A DNA stretch of 25,621 bases from Bremia lactucae (lineage: Eukaryota; Oomycota; Peronosporomycetes; Peronosporales; Peronosporaceae), in NCBI RefSeq assembly GCF_004359215.1, contig NC_090619.1, positions 1,231,048-1,256,668 of the forward strand, given 5' to 3'. Every line of letters begins with the position of its first letter. The first letter of the stretch is position 1. A program made the position numbers and the translations under genes. The notes under the pieces were generated by a model. The model was not told where the DNA came from. It was given only the letters and a program-made list of their open reading frames with translations, and searched no databases. Shown here in pieces: positions 9,481 through 18,584 of this stretch.

Positions 9481-10424
9481 GTGAAGTTTGTTATTGCTTC
9501 GCGTGCCACCACCTCGGATGGTGACCCGCGTTTAATTATCGTGAACTTTCTTTAAAACTAAAATAGTTCTAAATGAATTTATGTCGCCGGTTCTCGGCGA
9601 TCTTTGCGCGCGCTCCTTGACAGGAGCGAGTTACAACTTCATTCGCGCGTCGTGTCTATCGTAACTACCGACGACAACTACTTGGGCGTCTAAAAGAACT
9701 GCGCAAGCAGTGCTAAGAGGCTAATCACTCTCCATGCACTGCCCATGTCGTAGCCGCACGGTCCACCACGGTGACGTAGGCCAGTTTCCTGGAACGACCT
9801 AGTAGCATTTTACGCGACCTGAAGGCAGGTAAAGTTGATCAAGTGTGCTTGGTCACAGAGAGGGTCACGGACAGCATCTTCTCGCTTTAAGCGGACAAGT
9901 TACTTTTACGTCTCATGAGCGCTGAACCAAAGTCCGCGCGATCAAGGCGATTAAGGATTTCTTCGAGGGCCGCCGCAAAGCAGGCCATATGCGCGATAGT
10001 GTCTCGTCCCATTCGAGTCCCACCTTCTGTGCGACGAAGTCAGCTGGCGGATAGCGTATCGCCCACGACTTTCATAAGCTGAACAATGCCACTATCTCAG
10101 CGCAAACATCGATACACGGAAAGGTTTGGTGCTAAATTCTATGTCTGGGAGTGCCGTTCACAGTAAAATCGGTCAGACACATGGGTTTACCAGATTATAA
10201 TGATATCAAGTGACATTCTTCCGACAGCGGTCAGTAATGTCACAGGGACTGAAGAATGCTCCCGCCCTACTTAATCGCATGGTGTTGCGTGTGCTGCGAC
10301 CACTACGCGAGTTTGCGCCGAGCTACTTCGACAACGTTTTTGTTCATAGTCGTGCTATGGGCGATCCCAGTGAAGTTGATGTGCATTTTTGCACTTAGAA
10401 CACGCATTGTAAGTGATGAGAGCG
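9481..10424 (+). pseudogene. Element D protease and RT block, inverted relative to the element
   Basis: Plus-strand reading gives G-D-P-R-L-I-I-V-N (about 9520), a protease active site with a small deletion (L-T-G-A-S-Y-N-F-I-R-A-S, about 9615-9655, where D-T-G-A-S is expected), the linker I-L-R-D-L-K-A-G-K-V-D-Q-V-C-L (about 9804-9850), RT fingers (S-S-H-S-S-P-T-F-C-A-T-K, about 10000; H-K-L-N-N-A-T-I, about 10075), Q-G-L-K-N-A-P-A and S-Y-F-D-N-V-F-V-H-S-R (10321-10353). The catalytic Y-F-D-D is Y-F-D-N, losing the second Asp. The last codons (L-H-L-E-H-A-L, then V-M-R-A) end about 4 residues before the codons that resume on the minus strand at 9480. Confidence 0.85.
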
Positions 10425-11372
10425 CTGGGTCTCGGAGTCCGAGACACCTGGACCAAGGTTCCAATCAGTAGGGTGCCCCGCACCTACTAGTCACTGTCGT
10501 CTCTTTGACAGTATAACAGGGTCAGAGACGAAATGGCCAGCTACGTCAAGGCTATTGACGGCGGAAGCTGGTGCGCGACACTCAGCGGAACCGTGGCATT
10601 GATTTCGGCAACGATAGCAAGTCAGGGAACGGTCATTCCTCGCAGTCTGTCGAACAGAAGTTGGACGATGTTGGTCTCTATCGGCTCTGGTCTCATGGTC
10701 GGTCTCTATCGGCTCTGGTCTCGATGTCGGTACTCCACTGGAACGGCGCTTCGTACGAAGATGCCACTATATTATTTTCGCGCAGCGCGAAGGCAAATAC
10801 TTAAATGGAAGATGAATCTTCTCGTGTGAGGCAATAGCGCGTCATACCCTCACGCATGCCAAACACGAAGACGTAGACTTGGAATGCCATGTTAATGGGC
10901 TTCGTGACAATGCACGAAGTCGGGTGTCTTGTCTTTTAGACGTAGTCGCGCATGGACATCTTCCTTTGTAGGCGCGTGAAGCATTCAGCGCGCTCGCTGA
11001 ATACATCTGGAGGCGGCTAAAAGGCGAGACAAACGTCGTTTAGAGCGGTCAGGGTCGGAAACGCCTACTCATTCATAACGAAATCTCAAAGAGCTCACTC
11101 CTTAGCCTTTTCAGATAACCGAGGGAGAATTTTTTTACCTTTGGTTTAGGCGACTCCATCAAGCGCGAGTCTGTCGCAATTTCGACCTCTCGAAACCATC
11201 GATTCAGGTAAGAGGGCCCTTTCCAACACCAGAATTGGTAGACCTTTCCATCTCCACCGACTCTTTCCGTGAAGATCGCCAGGCGGTTAATAATCGCCGA
11301 TGAAAATCGCGAAGTCGCGGTCATGAACTTGTGGATGGCAAGTCGCTGTCGGTCCGGTGTCGCGGAGCTCAT
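10425..11372 (-). pseudogene. Element D gag pseudogene
   Basis: It opens with an ATG at 11372-11370 and stays open for 99 codons; then frameshifts follow. A gag core motif (F-x-x-G-M-R-E-G-M-T-R) lies near 10860-10840. A perfect C-x2-C-x4-H-x4-C zinc knuckle (C-Y-R-C, H-G-S-A-E-C) lies at 10578-10619. The frame fades out where the inverted block begins. In the family this is the capsid and nucleocapsid protein. A 22-bp direct repeat (10673-10694 and 10701-10722) lies within it. Confidence 0.75.
10673..10722. repeat. 22-bp direct repeat, period 28 bp, in element D gag
   Basis: GGTCTCTATCGGCTCTGGTC and the next two bases occur at 10673-10694 and again at 10701-10722, exactly. The period of 28 is not a multiple of 3, so the duplication shifts the gag frame just before the zinc knuckle. 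Confidence 0.85.
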
Positions 11373-11517
11373 CAGCGACGTGACGACGACCCCTCTGGAC
11401 AGCGGTGGAGATCTTGCCTCTTTATACTCGGGAGATGAAAGAAGGCCGTGTGATCCAGAGTCATGTTTAGAGGCGGCGACGGCGCTTAAATACTCATCTT
11501 AAACTTGGTCGTGGAAA

Positions 11518-11535
11518 GGAATACAAGTGCTACCA
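11518..11535 (-). promoter_or_regulatory. Element D primer binding site
   Basis: The minus strand reads TGGTAGCACTTGTATTCC two bases after the LTR end (GTTACA, then CC). A TGG start within a few bases of the LTR is the usual site where the 3' end of a tRNA primes minus-strand DNA synthesis. Its first nine bases equal those of the element B site at 18565-18582. Confidence 0.75.
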
Positions 11536-11537
11536 GG

Positions 11538-11815
11538 TGTAACGGACGTTATCTGGCTTACACGAGCACGCGGGAAGCGTAAAGTAAGTCCGTAATATAT
11601 GAAAAATTTAACTCTGAAAACCTTAAGTATGAAAAGACTTCCCGACCTCATGGGAGTCTTCCATTTACTTGCCGACATCTTACTGGCTTAAAATTAGTCT
11701 GGTTTCCCATTAATAACACAGAAATATGCGACGTGCTATACCCGCTAATTCGGTATAGCAGGGACCCTATTTATCTAACATGTATAGTATCATGTAACGG
11801 GAAGAGCTCATTACA
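11538..11815 (-). repeat. LTR D, right copy (5' LTR)
   Basis: 278 bp on the minus strand, beginning TGTAATGAG and ending CCGTTACA. The inner edge is fixed by the primer binding site and the outer edge by loss of similarity with the left copy (5657-5854). The two copies differ at many sites and the left one is truncated, so insertion was not recent. The gag ATG lies about 165 bp downstream of the LTR. Confidence 0.8.
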
Positions 11816-12224
11816 CCATCTCAATTCCAGACATCATAGCTTTTTGGAGAATATTTGTAAGACCAAAGCAGCTCTACGTTGAACAATGTATGGGTATTTA
11901 TTCTCGTTGTGCGCACGCTCTACTGTATACGGCCATGGTCGTGAACAGTCCTAAGATGCGAGGTCTTAACTTTGTTGGGAGATTGCCAAACAATTGGAAA
12001 GCTCTTTGCATTTAGCATAGTTCCATCACTTAAGCAATTATATAGTTTATCACCAATTATGTTATTATTTTTTATCATGAGCAAAAGCTGCTGCGTCACT
12101 TACGCGTCTAATGACTTGAATACGTTATTTAAAGAACTACACACAGCAAGTGTCGGTAGTTGGATGGGTGAGCCCAAAAACTCAAATGTAAGCTTTTAAA
12201 AGAATCAGAATAAATCCAGCGAAC
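11816..12224. other. Interval between elements D and C, no gene recognised
   Basis: A plus-strand frame of 75 codons at 11972-12199 has no motif I recognise and no matching frame around it. The composition is AT-rich. No repeat from elsewhere in the window matches. Confidence 0.45.
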
Positions 12225-13115
12225 GGTCCGATGAAACGCGGCGTTAATTACGTAGTAGTACAAAAAAGCTTCCTTTTAGGTAGAGTAGCAGTACGTAATA
12301 GTACTTTTTCTACCACGCGACAAAGAGGAAGAAAGTGACACGGACACGGATTTTACGACCATGTTGGTCCGCGTAGAAATTTTGCTTGTCCTGTGCGCTT
12401 GCCATCGCGTGACGGACTTTTGGATTGATGGATGATTGCTCATCCACAAAGTGTTATGTCTCGTGCACGCTTTTAGCATCCAACTTGCCTGTGACCCCAC
12501 CGGAAGATCGTTCGTAGGACGTAGCTGCAAATAACGAAGCGACATAATCGTTTAGATGCACATACATTTCGTGCCGTGACTCCACAACCGTCACCTATAA
12601 GTGTCGTGACCACTGCTAAACCGGCAGGGTCACCAGGACAAGTTTGCTGTAGACTGATGCCCCTCATGGGACATCGTCACTATAACTAACTGTGTACCAA
12701 TTTTTTTAATCGCATCGAGCATAGCGAAGGCCCTCCCCCACTAAGACTCGGGCTGCGCACAAATGACTGGCGTCCGAGGACGGCGCAGTCCGCTTACATA
12801 AAACGGTGTCTCACCCGTACTGGCGTAGATACTATTATTAATAGCGAACTCCACGAAGGCCAATTGGTTGCTCTATTTTTTAGAAGTCGCTACCGTGCGA
12901 AATACATCCGCCACTTCCGACAATCAGTTAGGATCGGCACCGGCTTTTCAATGGCTCACTACTGGACGGCGCAGGCTTTATACGCAAAACTGTTCGCAGG
13001 AGCCAATACATTTGGCCACCCAACGATTTAAGTGGGTCCACCAAAATTCTCTGACACTCGTAAAAATGTCTTTTCACGGCCCACTCGATGGTGCATCATG
13101 AAGCTCGTGAAGTAT
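12225..13115 (-). pseudogene. Element C integrase remnant
   Basis: 13110-12990 carries the zinc-binding domain in broken frames (R-E-K-T-F-L-R-V-S-E-N-F, equivalent to the F-Y-W-P-H region of element D). About 12920 the sequence jumps to codons for V-A/V-D-V-L-R-T and then S-T-P-V-R-V-R-H-R-F (12840-12790), so the two catalytic Asp positions are gone. 12740-12700 matches R-S-P-S-L-S-G-G-G-P of element B, and 12480-12230 matches its C-terminal domain in shifted frames, ending before the final chromodomain-side codons. Confidence 0.7.
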
Positions 13116-13845
13116 ATTCAACTTGAGATCTGTGCCATACGAACGTAAGTTCTCAAGTAATCAAAAGGTGACAGCTGATGCCATAACAGGGCATCACTGT
13201 AGCTGAACCGACTTGGCTTTGCCTTCAGGTGCGACGGAAGGGAGACCTTTCGTCCACCGAAGTGTTCCAACAGCAGGCGACAATGTTTGATCTGACTGTA
13301 GCTCTCCTTTATTTCGGATGCCAATGAGCTCGTCACGTGCTAGGCCTTGATGGCTATCAACGTTGACAACTCAACTTGTGCCTTAGCACGAGGCACACTT
13401 TCCTGGTGTCTTGCCTCAAAGTCTGGTCTGCGCAATAAAGCGTCAGCCGTGACATTCAATTTACCCGGTTTGCATTCAACTTTGAAATTAAACTCGGAGA
13501 AGAATGTAAGCCGCTTTGTCATTCTAGGCGAGAGGTGCAGTGAGTTTATTGCGGTCCACAGTGATGCCTGATCCCTATAAATTACAAATCGTTCGGTACT
13601 TAACAGGTGCATTTAAAACTTAACAAGAGCATACTCAATTAAAAGTAGCTCCTTGTCATGCATAGGGTTTTTCTGCTCGGCAGCTTCCAAAGTCGGGACT
13701 GGATAGAGATGACATGGTCAATGCCGTCATCATCCTTCTCCATTATCGGGCCGCTTGCAAGATTTCTTGCACCGCAGACGATGCTAAAGGGCTTATCTGT
13801 GCCTGGCAATGCCAAAACCGGTACCTGATCCAGAGATTGCTTCAC
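13116..13845 (-). pseudogene. Element C RNase H and connection to integrase
   Basis: 13639-13845 encodes Q-S-L-D-Q-V-P-V-L-A-L-P-G-T-D-K-P-F-S-I, the start of the RNase H-like domain. 13340-13612 encodes V-I-Y-R-D-Q-A-S-L (family Y-T-D-H-A-S-L), R-L-T-F-F-S-E-F-N-F and A-D-A-L-L-R-R-P-D-F. The frame in 13118-13336 continues with the linker before the integrase (S-Y-S-Q-I-K-H-C-R-L-L-L-E-H-F-G-G-R-K). The catalytic Asp of the D-H motif is kept but the His is Gln. This region in forward order is the reference for recognising the inverted segments at 19373-19663 and 21481-21771. Confidence 0.8.
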
Positions 13846-13859
13846 TGATGTGAGAGCAT

Positions 13860-14283
13860 CTACTTATTCTTTTGACCAAACCATTCTGCATCATTTTTAA
13901 GGAGGTCAGATAAGGGCTTAGTTCGCTCTGCATAATTCTTGCTGTACTTTTGCATGTAGTAAGCGCGCCCTAATAATTGGAGCAGATCTTCACATGACGT
14001 GGGATTGGCCATTCCTTTGCAAACTTTACCTTTTCTGGGTCTGCTCGTACACGATGTGTACCGACGTTGCAACCCAGAAATAGGTATCTCGGGGACCTCT
14101 ATGACGCACTTATATAGGCTGACGATACAAATGGGCGTCAGACTGAGTCTTCAACACAGCGCCCAAATTACACTTTTGTTGCAACTGCCGTCGCCTGGTC
14201 ACACAATACTCGGTGCCAGGTTCCAGGTCAATCTCATGCCTGATGCCCCTATTTGCCGGTCAGCAGCTCGGCTCATTATCTGA
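13860..14283 (-). pseudogene. Element C reverse transcriptase remnant
   Basis: 14245-14195 reads H-E-I-D-L-E-P-G-T-E-Y-C-V-T-R, the start of RT in this family. It then skips to V-P-E-I-P-I-S-G (about 14090) and K-Y-S-K-N-Y-A-E-R-T-K-P-L-S-D-L-L-K-N (13945-13890), the thumb and connection. Comparison with 20279-21055 shows that about 500 bp, including the YxDD active site, are deleted. Confidence 0.75.
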
Positions 14284-14318
14284 GAACCCATCCTTAGTTT
14301 CCGCAGAATTTTCTTAAT

Positions 14319-14698
14319 GGGCTGTCCTTCAAGCTATAAAACTTCCTGACTTTACGCAACTTTTTTGGCATCCGAATGATGCCTCGACTTTCGCCATTGC
14401 GGGCGTCTTGTTTCGAAAGGATGGAGGGCTTGAGCATTTAAAAGCTTTTACCGGTCGAGAGATGAAATTAGCCGAGTTGAACTATCCTGTTCGGAATCAT
14501 CTTTTGCTTTTTGCCCTTTCATCTACAAGAGCTACTCGCAATCATGCATGCTCTTAAGGTATGGCTATGTACCTTATGGATCGACCATTACGGTGGAAAC
14601 TGATCACAAACGCATTGAAATGATCCTAACCCAGAAGACAACAAATCGGCGGGTTGCAGGATGGTTCAATGAGCTCGCAGAGTTTCAATTATTGTTCC
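14319..14698 (+). pseudogene. Fragment H: RT/RNase H scrap of a different gypsy family
   Basis: The plus strand reads K-L-P-D-F-T-Q-L-F, D-A-S-T-F-A-I-A-G-V-L-F, A-F-T-G-R-E-M-K-L-A-E-L-N-Y-P-V, then after frameshifts T-V-E-T-D-H-K-R-I-E-M-I-L and F-N-E-L-A-E-F-Q-L-L. This is the RNase H region of a Ty3/gypsy pol whose wording (K-M-L/I-L-T type) differs from elements B, C, D and F. It ends exactly at the outer edge of LTR B (14699), so element B or a recombinant of it interrupts it. The matching other half is not found right of 18932. Confidence 0.8.
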
Positions 14699-15036
14699 TG
14701 TAGGCGGGCACGTCTTTTTGCGGCCACGCTCTACTTAAGCACACCACAGCGAGGAAGCGGTTAGACCGTCTTCTATTGCGTGCAGTAAGGAAGTTGTGGT
14801 CGGCGCGTTAGCGACCTCACCCAACGCACTAAGTACTCGTCACGGGAACGGTGATCCGACTCCTTGTGCACACTTACCAAGTAGGAAGTAGTTTTCAGAC
14901 TGATATATATTTAGTCGTATTCAATAGAAATACATATTTTTACCAATCATAAAACGTCATCTCTGTAGATAACACTAATATGTATTGCAAACGTATGTTT
15001 CTAGATACCTCGCGTGACGAATGACGCTAGGCGTCA
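14699..15036 (-). repeat. LTR B, left copy (3' LTR)
   Basis: 338 bp, on the minus strand beginning TGACGCCTAGCGTCA (a small palindrome) and ending CCCGCCTACA. It matches 18585-18932 along its length with several indels and many substitutions. Confidence 0.8.
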
Positions 15037-15047
15037 TCCCTCCTAAT
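15037..15047 (-). promoter_or_regulatory. Element B polypurine tract
   Basis: The minus strand reads ATTAGGAGGGA immediately before the TG of the 3' LTR, the position of the plus-strand primer. The same 11 bases also adjoin the right LTR (18933-18943), which a 5' LTR should not have unless the LTR edge is placed further out. Confidence 0.6.
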
Positions 15048-15159
15048 GTGAATGCACCTATGTGCATCACAGACACATGGGTGGGTCACAATGTGAACCA
15101 CACCATAGTGGTGGGTTTAATTTCTTTGTTTAAGTAACTCTTCAGTAAACAAAGTGTAC

Positions 15160-15713
15160 TTATGGGTCCCAAGAGTCAAAACTCTTCGGGAACCTTTCCA
15201 TTGGACGAGGATCTGATACTTTTGCCTCACGGAGCGGTGCATCAAACTCGTCCATGACACCGCCGAAAGGTCGGTCATAGGACGTAGTTTTATTGACCAC
15301 TGCTAAAATGGCAGGGTCACTAGGGCAAGTTTCCGTCGTTAAAATGATACCCTCATGGGTCATCGTCATATTGACGAAACTTTGTCCCTCTTTCGTACCG
15401 AGCATAGTGAGGGGCCCTCCCCACTAAGACTCGGGCTGCGCACAAACGAGACTGGCGTCCGAGTTTGGCGCAGTCCGTTAATATAAAACGGTGTCTCACC
15501 CGTACTGGCGTGGACACTGTTATTTATAGCGAACTCCACAAAGGGCAATTGCTTGCTCCACTCTTTGGGAGTTGCTATAGTGCGTAAGACATCCGCCACG
15601 ACCCGATTGGCACGTTCTGTTTGGCCATCGGTCTGGGGATGATCTGCGGTCGACATGTGGAGCTTGCTACCTAGCAGCTCGAACACATGTCGCCAAAAAC
15701 CAGACGTAAAACG
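15160..15713 (-). pseudogene. Element B, second partial integrase copy
   Basis: It starts abruptly at 15713 in the codons R-F-T-S-G-F-W and continues through H-M-S-T-A-D-H-P-Q-T-D-G-Q-T-E-R-A-N-R to the region before the C-terminal domain (G-G-V-M-D-E-F-D-A), then diverges. 15239-15713 matches 16034-16509 of the first copy at about 95% or more by eye. It lacks the first catalytic Asp and most of the C-terminal domain, and has a 1-bp deletion in a C run near 15420 that shifts frame. Confidence 0.8.
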
Positions 15714-16509
15714 NTACGGGGTGCGTCTTCATATACGGGGGAAGGGTGAGCCTATAATTTAGGTCTCCAACCTCTTCAACCACCGTAAAGGGCCCAATGA
15801 AACGCGGCAACAACTTCGTAGTACCTCCAGGTAGTACAGAAATTGCATTTTTAGGTAGGGTAGCAGTACTTAATAGTACTTTTTCACCCACTCTAAAGCG
15901 TTCATTGTTTTTGCGACCATTTCGGTCCGCATATTCTTTTTGCTTGTCCTGTGCGCTTGCCATTGCGTCACGGACTTTACGTGTGATGGCTAATCGCTCA
16001 TCCACAAAGCGTTGAGCCTCGCTCACGCTTTTAGCATCAAACTCGCCTATGATACCGCCAAGAGGTCGGTCATAAGGCGTAGTTTTATTGACCACTGCTA
16101 AACTGGCAGGGTCACTAGGGCAAGTTTCTGTCTTTGAGATGATACCCTCATGGGTCATCGTCATATTGACGAAACTATGTCCCTCTTTCGCACCGAGCAT
16201 AGTGAGGGGCCCTCCCCCACTAAGACTCGGGCTGCGCACAAACGAGACTGGCGTCCGAGGATGGCGCAGTCCGTTAATATAAAACGGTGTCTCACCCGTA
16301 CTGGCGTGGACACTGTTATTTATAGCGAACTCCACAAAGGGCAATTGCTTGCTCCACTCTTTGGGAGTTGCTATAGTGCGTAAGACATCCGCCACGACCC
16401 GATATGCACGTTCTGTTTGGCCATCGGTCTGGGGGTGATCTGCGGTCGACATGTGGAGCTTGCTACCAAGCAGCTCAAACACATGTCGCCAAAAACCAGA
16501 CGTAAAACG
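15239..16509. repeat. Direct repeat of 475/476 bp within element B
   Basis: 15239-15713 and 16034-16509 are direct repeats 795-796 bp apart covering the integrase catalytic Glu region and the following linker. They differ by scattered substitutions and one base in a C run. Confidence 0.85.
15714..15714. other. Ambiguous base (N) at the junction of two integrase copies
   Basis: The single N lies exactly between the end of one integrase (codons for L-P-P-Y-M-K-T-H-P-V at its right) and the start of the second copy at its left. The position suggests a join of two sequences rather than a random miscall. Confidence 0.9.
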
Positions 16510-16803
16510 TGGATCCCGGTCCGATACTATGGACTCGGGCATCCCGTGTAGTCGGTAAACATGAACCAAAAACAAGAGAGCTGCCTCCTTACCTGTGATC
16601 GATGTTTTACATGGTGCTAAATGCACCATTTTGCTCAGTCTGTCTACAAAGACGACGAGCCCCGTCCGACCCTTGTGGCCAGGCGGCATGCCAAACATGA
16701 AGTCCAGACTTACTGACTTCCAGCAGTTGGTTGTAATCGTAGCGGCTTCAGTGGCGCACTCGCAGGAGCACATCCTTTTCGTTGTCCTGCGTAGAGTTCG
16801 CAA
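15715..16803 (-). pseudogene. Element B integrase: open catalytic core and C-terminal domain
   Basis: About 363 codons without a stop. Residues counted from 16803: about 1-28 are junction sequence from the deletion; the retroviral-type DDE core follows with S-L-D-F (Asp34), V-S-D-R-D-P-R-F (Asp95) and D-G-Q-T-E-R (Glu131). The last two catalytic positions are separated by 35 residues, as the family requires. The SH3-like C-terminal domain includes V-G-E-K-V-L-L-S, L-L-P-R-F-I-G-P-F-T-V and L-P-P-Y-M-K-T-H-P-V, and the frame ends at the N. The N-terminal HHCC domain is absent, and no RT is linked to it, so it cannot act alone. It may survive open by chance or because deletion was recent. Confidence 0.8.
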
Positions 16804-17271
16804 CTTTGCGTATACGCAAGTCTATCCATGGTAGGTGATTTTGGCAACCATAGGATGCCTAGGATGAGGTCATACGGACTTTCCATACCTAGCACTGTGA
16901 ACTTTTTTTACAAGAGAAGTCACTAAAGCTGAAGGCGAGTTCAACCTGAACTCTCTCAGACTTAAACGAGCGCGCCGTTCGCTAAACGAACGGTCGCCTC
17001 TTCTCGCTTGCCATCCTGGCAAAGCGACTCAAATATCGCCGGTCTCTTTCTTAGAGCCGCGAGTTTTACAAAATTTTATGACACCCAAATCCACTAGGAG
17101 GGTCATCACCTGGTCATAGCCTCGTATTTGAGTGCTATAGACCAGCAGGATTAAGGTCCGAAATCGCGAGACCTCAGGAACTATGCTACCCATTTGTTCC
17201 ACAACTCTGAACTTAGGGGTAGCTTTAAAGTCCGCGTCAGTAGGGCACTCGCCCCTACTGCGCTCCTGCAT
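16804..17271 (-). pseudogene. Element B protease remnant
   Basis: Opposite 17271-17029 is the start of the retropepsin (I-R-G-Y-D-Q-V-M-T-L-L-V-D-L-G-V), where the family active site D-S-G is D-L-G. A broken stretch follows. Opposite 16895-16840 the frame reads Y-D-L-I-L-G-I-L-W-L, the conserved C-terminal motif. Soon after, at about 16800, the sequence jumps to the integrase. The loss of Ser in the active site and the frame breaks make it inactive. Confidence 0.75.
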
Positions 17272-18337
17272 TTCCCGACCCCTCAGTGGTCGATGCAGAA
17301 CTCATGTGTCTCGCACGCTGGTTCTTGCCATCGCCCTTTGGGAAGGGAGTCCTCTTGCTGGGCATCTTTGCCCCAGCAGAGACCCTGGCATAGCAGCGAG
17401 CCATCATATGGCCGCGCTTGCCGCATTTGTAACAGACAACGTCTGCATTGCCCAACTCCATGGGAGTGGCATCTGACCTCTCGGCCGACGGCTTATACCA
17501 AGCTGTCGCCGAGGCACTGTTGTAGGATTGCTCCTCAACCAAGGCAATTTGGATTCCCTCTTCTATCGTCGACGGCACCTTTCTGAAAAGGACCTGTCGC
17601 GATGGGCCATGCCGTAGTCCTTTCATAAATGTGGCACCTTAATGTGCTCCGGAATCGGACCTATGGTAATGGATGCCGACAGCGAGCGCATCTCTTGCAC
17701 ATACTCTTGCAGAGATCGCTTCGCCTGTCGTGCCCCAAAGAAGCGCGCCTGAAGCAACACTTCGTTGTTCGGTGGCTGGTAGATGGCGTGAATCTTTTCC
17801 ATGAAGATCGCCCATGTGAAGAACGCCTTTCCGTCCGCCAAAAGCGCCGATTAAGCCCACTCTGAGGCGTCACCGCGCAGGTGCGACATGGCGTACGACA
17901 CCATCTGGTTGTCGTCCTCGATGAGCTGCGCGACACTGTATTGATCCACGGCTAACAGCCAGTGGACAATCGTGTGCGCCGCAGTTCCATCGAACTTGGC
18001 CGGGTCCATCCAAATGGGCCTTGACTGATGCAGCCGGTCAGAGAGCATATCAACAGTCCTGTTGAGAGCCTTGCTCCTAGCCTGCTCATGCCTCAGCTCA
18101 TTCTGAGTCTGAGGGACGGACTCCGCCGCAGCATGGCTTTGTGCCTCGGACGCGGTTCTCCGCTGTCCGAGCATGAATGCCTCAAACTGCTCCAACTTAG
18201 CAACATGTTGCTCAGGGGAAATTTCCAAGAGCCTGGCCAGGGACTGCTCACCAAGTCCCTGCGCCCAGTGTCCTGCCACCTCCCGATGACATTTGGAGAG
18301 GTGGGGGGAAACGCGCGCAATCGATATTGAGGCTCAT
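17255..18337 (-). pseudogene. Element B gag, one stop and frameshifts
   Basis: A first ATG at 18337-18335 opens a short frame; a frameshift then leads into the main gag frame (18279-17851). This holds a Q/E-rich coiled-coil-like N-terminal part and the core F-D-G-T-A, W-L-L-A-V-D-Q, A-M-S-H-L-R-G-D-A-S-E-W. A single in-frame TAA (17851-17853) follows E-W-A; the same frame resumes to 17623 with F-F-G-A-R-Q, L-Q-E-Y-V-Q-E-M-R-S-L. One frameshift at about 17626 leads to 17626-17255, with a perfect C-x2-C-x4-H-x4-C knuckle (C-Y-K-C-G-K-R-G-H-M-M-A-R-C). With so few lesions this is the best preserved gag in the window. Confidence 0.85.
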
Positions 18338-18564
18338 CCTCACGTACACACGCAGAGATGTGGGTCGTGGGAAGGAGCGTTTTCTGTCAACACAAAACGG
18401 AGAGGACTATAAGTAGACTCTTTTACCTACACGGACAGGGTTCCTTTTTAAAGAGGACGGGCCTTCTAACGAGGTGTTCGTGGCCGTAAAAGACGAAATT
18501 GCGGAGTATCTTTCGAACTCCCAGCATTTCACAGGTAACTTCAGATGCAGTCACGGAGTCCGCT
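18338..18564 (-). other. Element B leader
   Basis: The stretch between primer binding site and gag start, with no coding resemblance. The position fits the 5' untranslated leader of the element RNA. Confidence 0.55.
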
Positions 18565-18582
18565 TCCATTGTTGTGCTACCA
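18565..18582 (-). promoter_or_regulatory. Element B primer binding site
   Basis: The minus strand reads TGGTAGCACAACAATGGA, two bases (CT) after the LTR end CCTACA. The TGG start and spacing are those of a tRNA primer binding site. The first nine bases are shared with element D. Confidence 0.75.
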
Positions 18583-18584
18583 AG

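Larger units (their letters stand above)
5657..11815 (-). mobile_element. Element D: near-full-length, inactive Ty3/gypsy retrotransposon with an inverted protease-RT block
   Basis: From right to left on the minus strand come the 5' LTR (11538-11815), primer binding site (11518-11535), gag (11372-10425), then a block reading on the PLUS strand (9481-10424: protease and RT), then minus again with the RT tail, RNase H, integrase, chromodomain-like region and a truncated 3' LTR (5657-5854). The plus block supplies exactly the part missing between gag and the RT tail, so it is an internal inversion rather than a separate insertion. Frameshifts and stops occur in every domain. Confidence 0.85.
12225..14283 (-). 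mobile_element. Element C: internally deleted Ty3/gypsy pol
   Basis: A minus-strand pol remnant of the same family as elements B and F, judged from shared codons in RT, RNase H and integrase. It runs from RT (14283) to the integrase C-terminal region (12225). Two large internal deletions are visible: the RT palm with the YxDD motif is missing (near 14110-14170), and the integrase core between the zinc domain and the region after the catalytic Glu is missing (near 12900). No LTR was found at either end. It abuts fragment H at its right end. Confidence 0.8.

Noticed and set aside
11972..12199. 75-codon plus-strand frame, considered as a DNA transposase fragment
   Set aside because: I could not find a transposase motif, terminal inverted repeats or neighbouring frames to support it.
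18093..18330. Other frames across the gag of element B on both strands
   Set aside because: Shadows of the gag frame; the zinc knuckle and gag core identify the real one.
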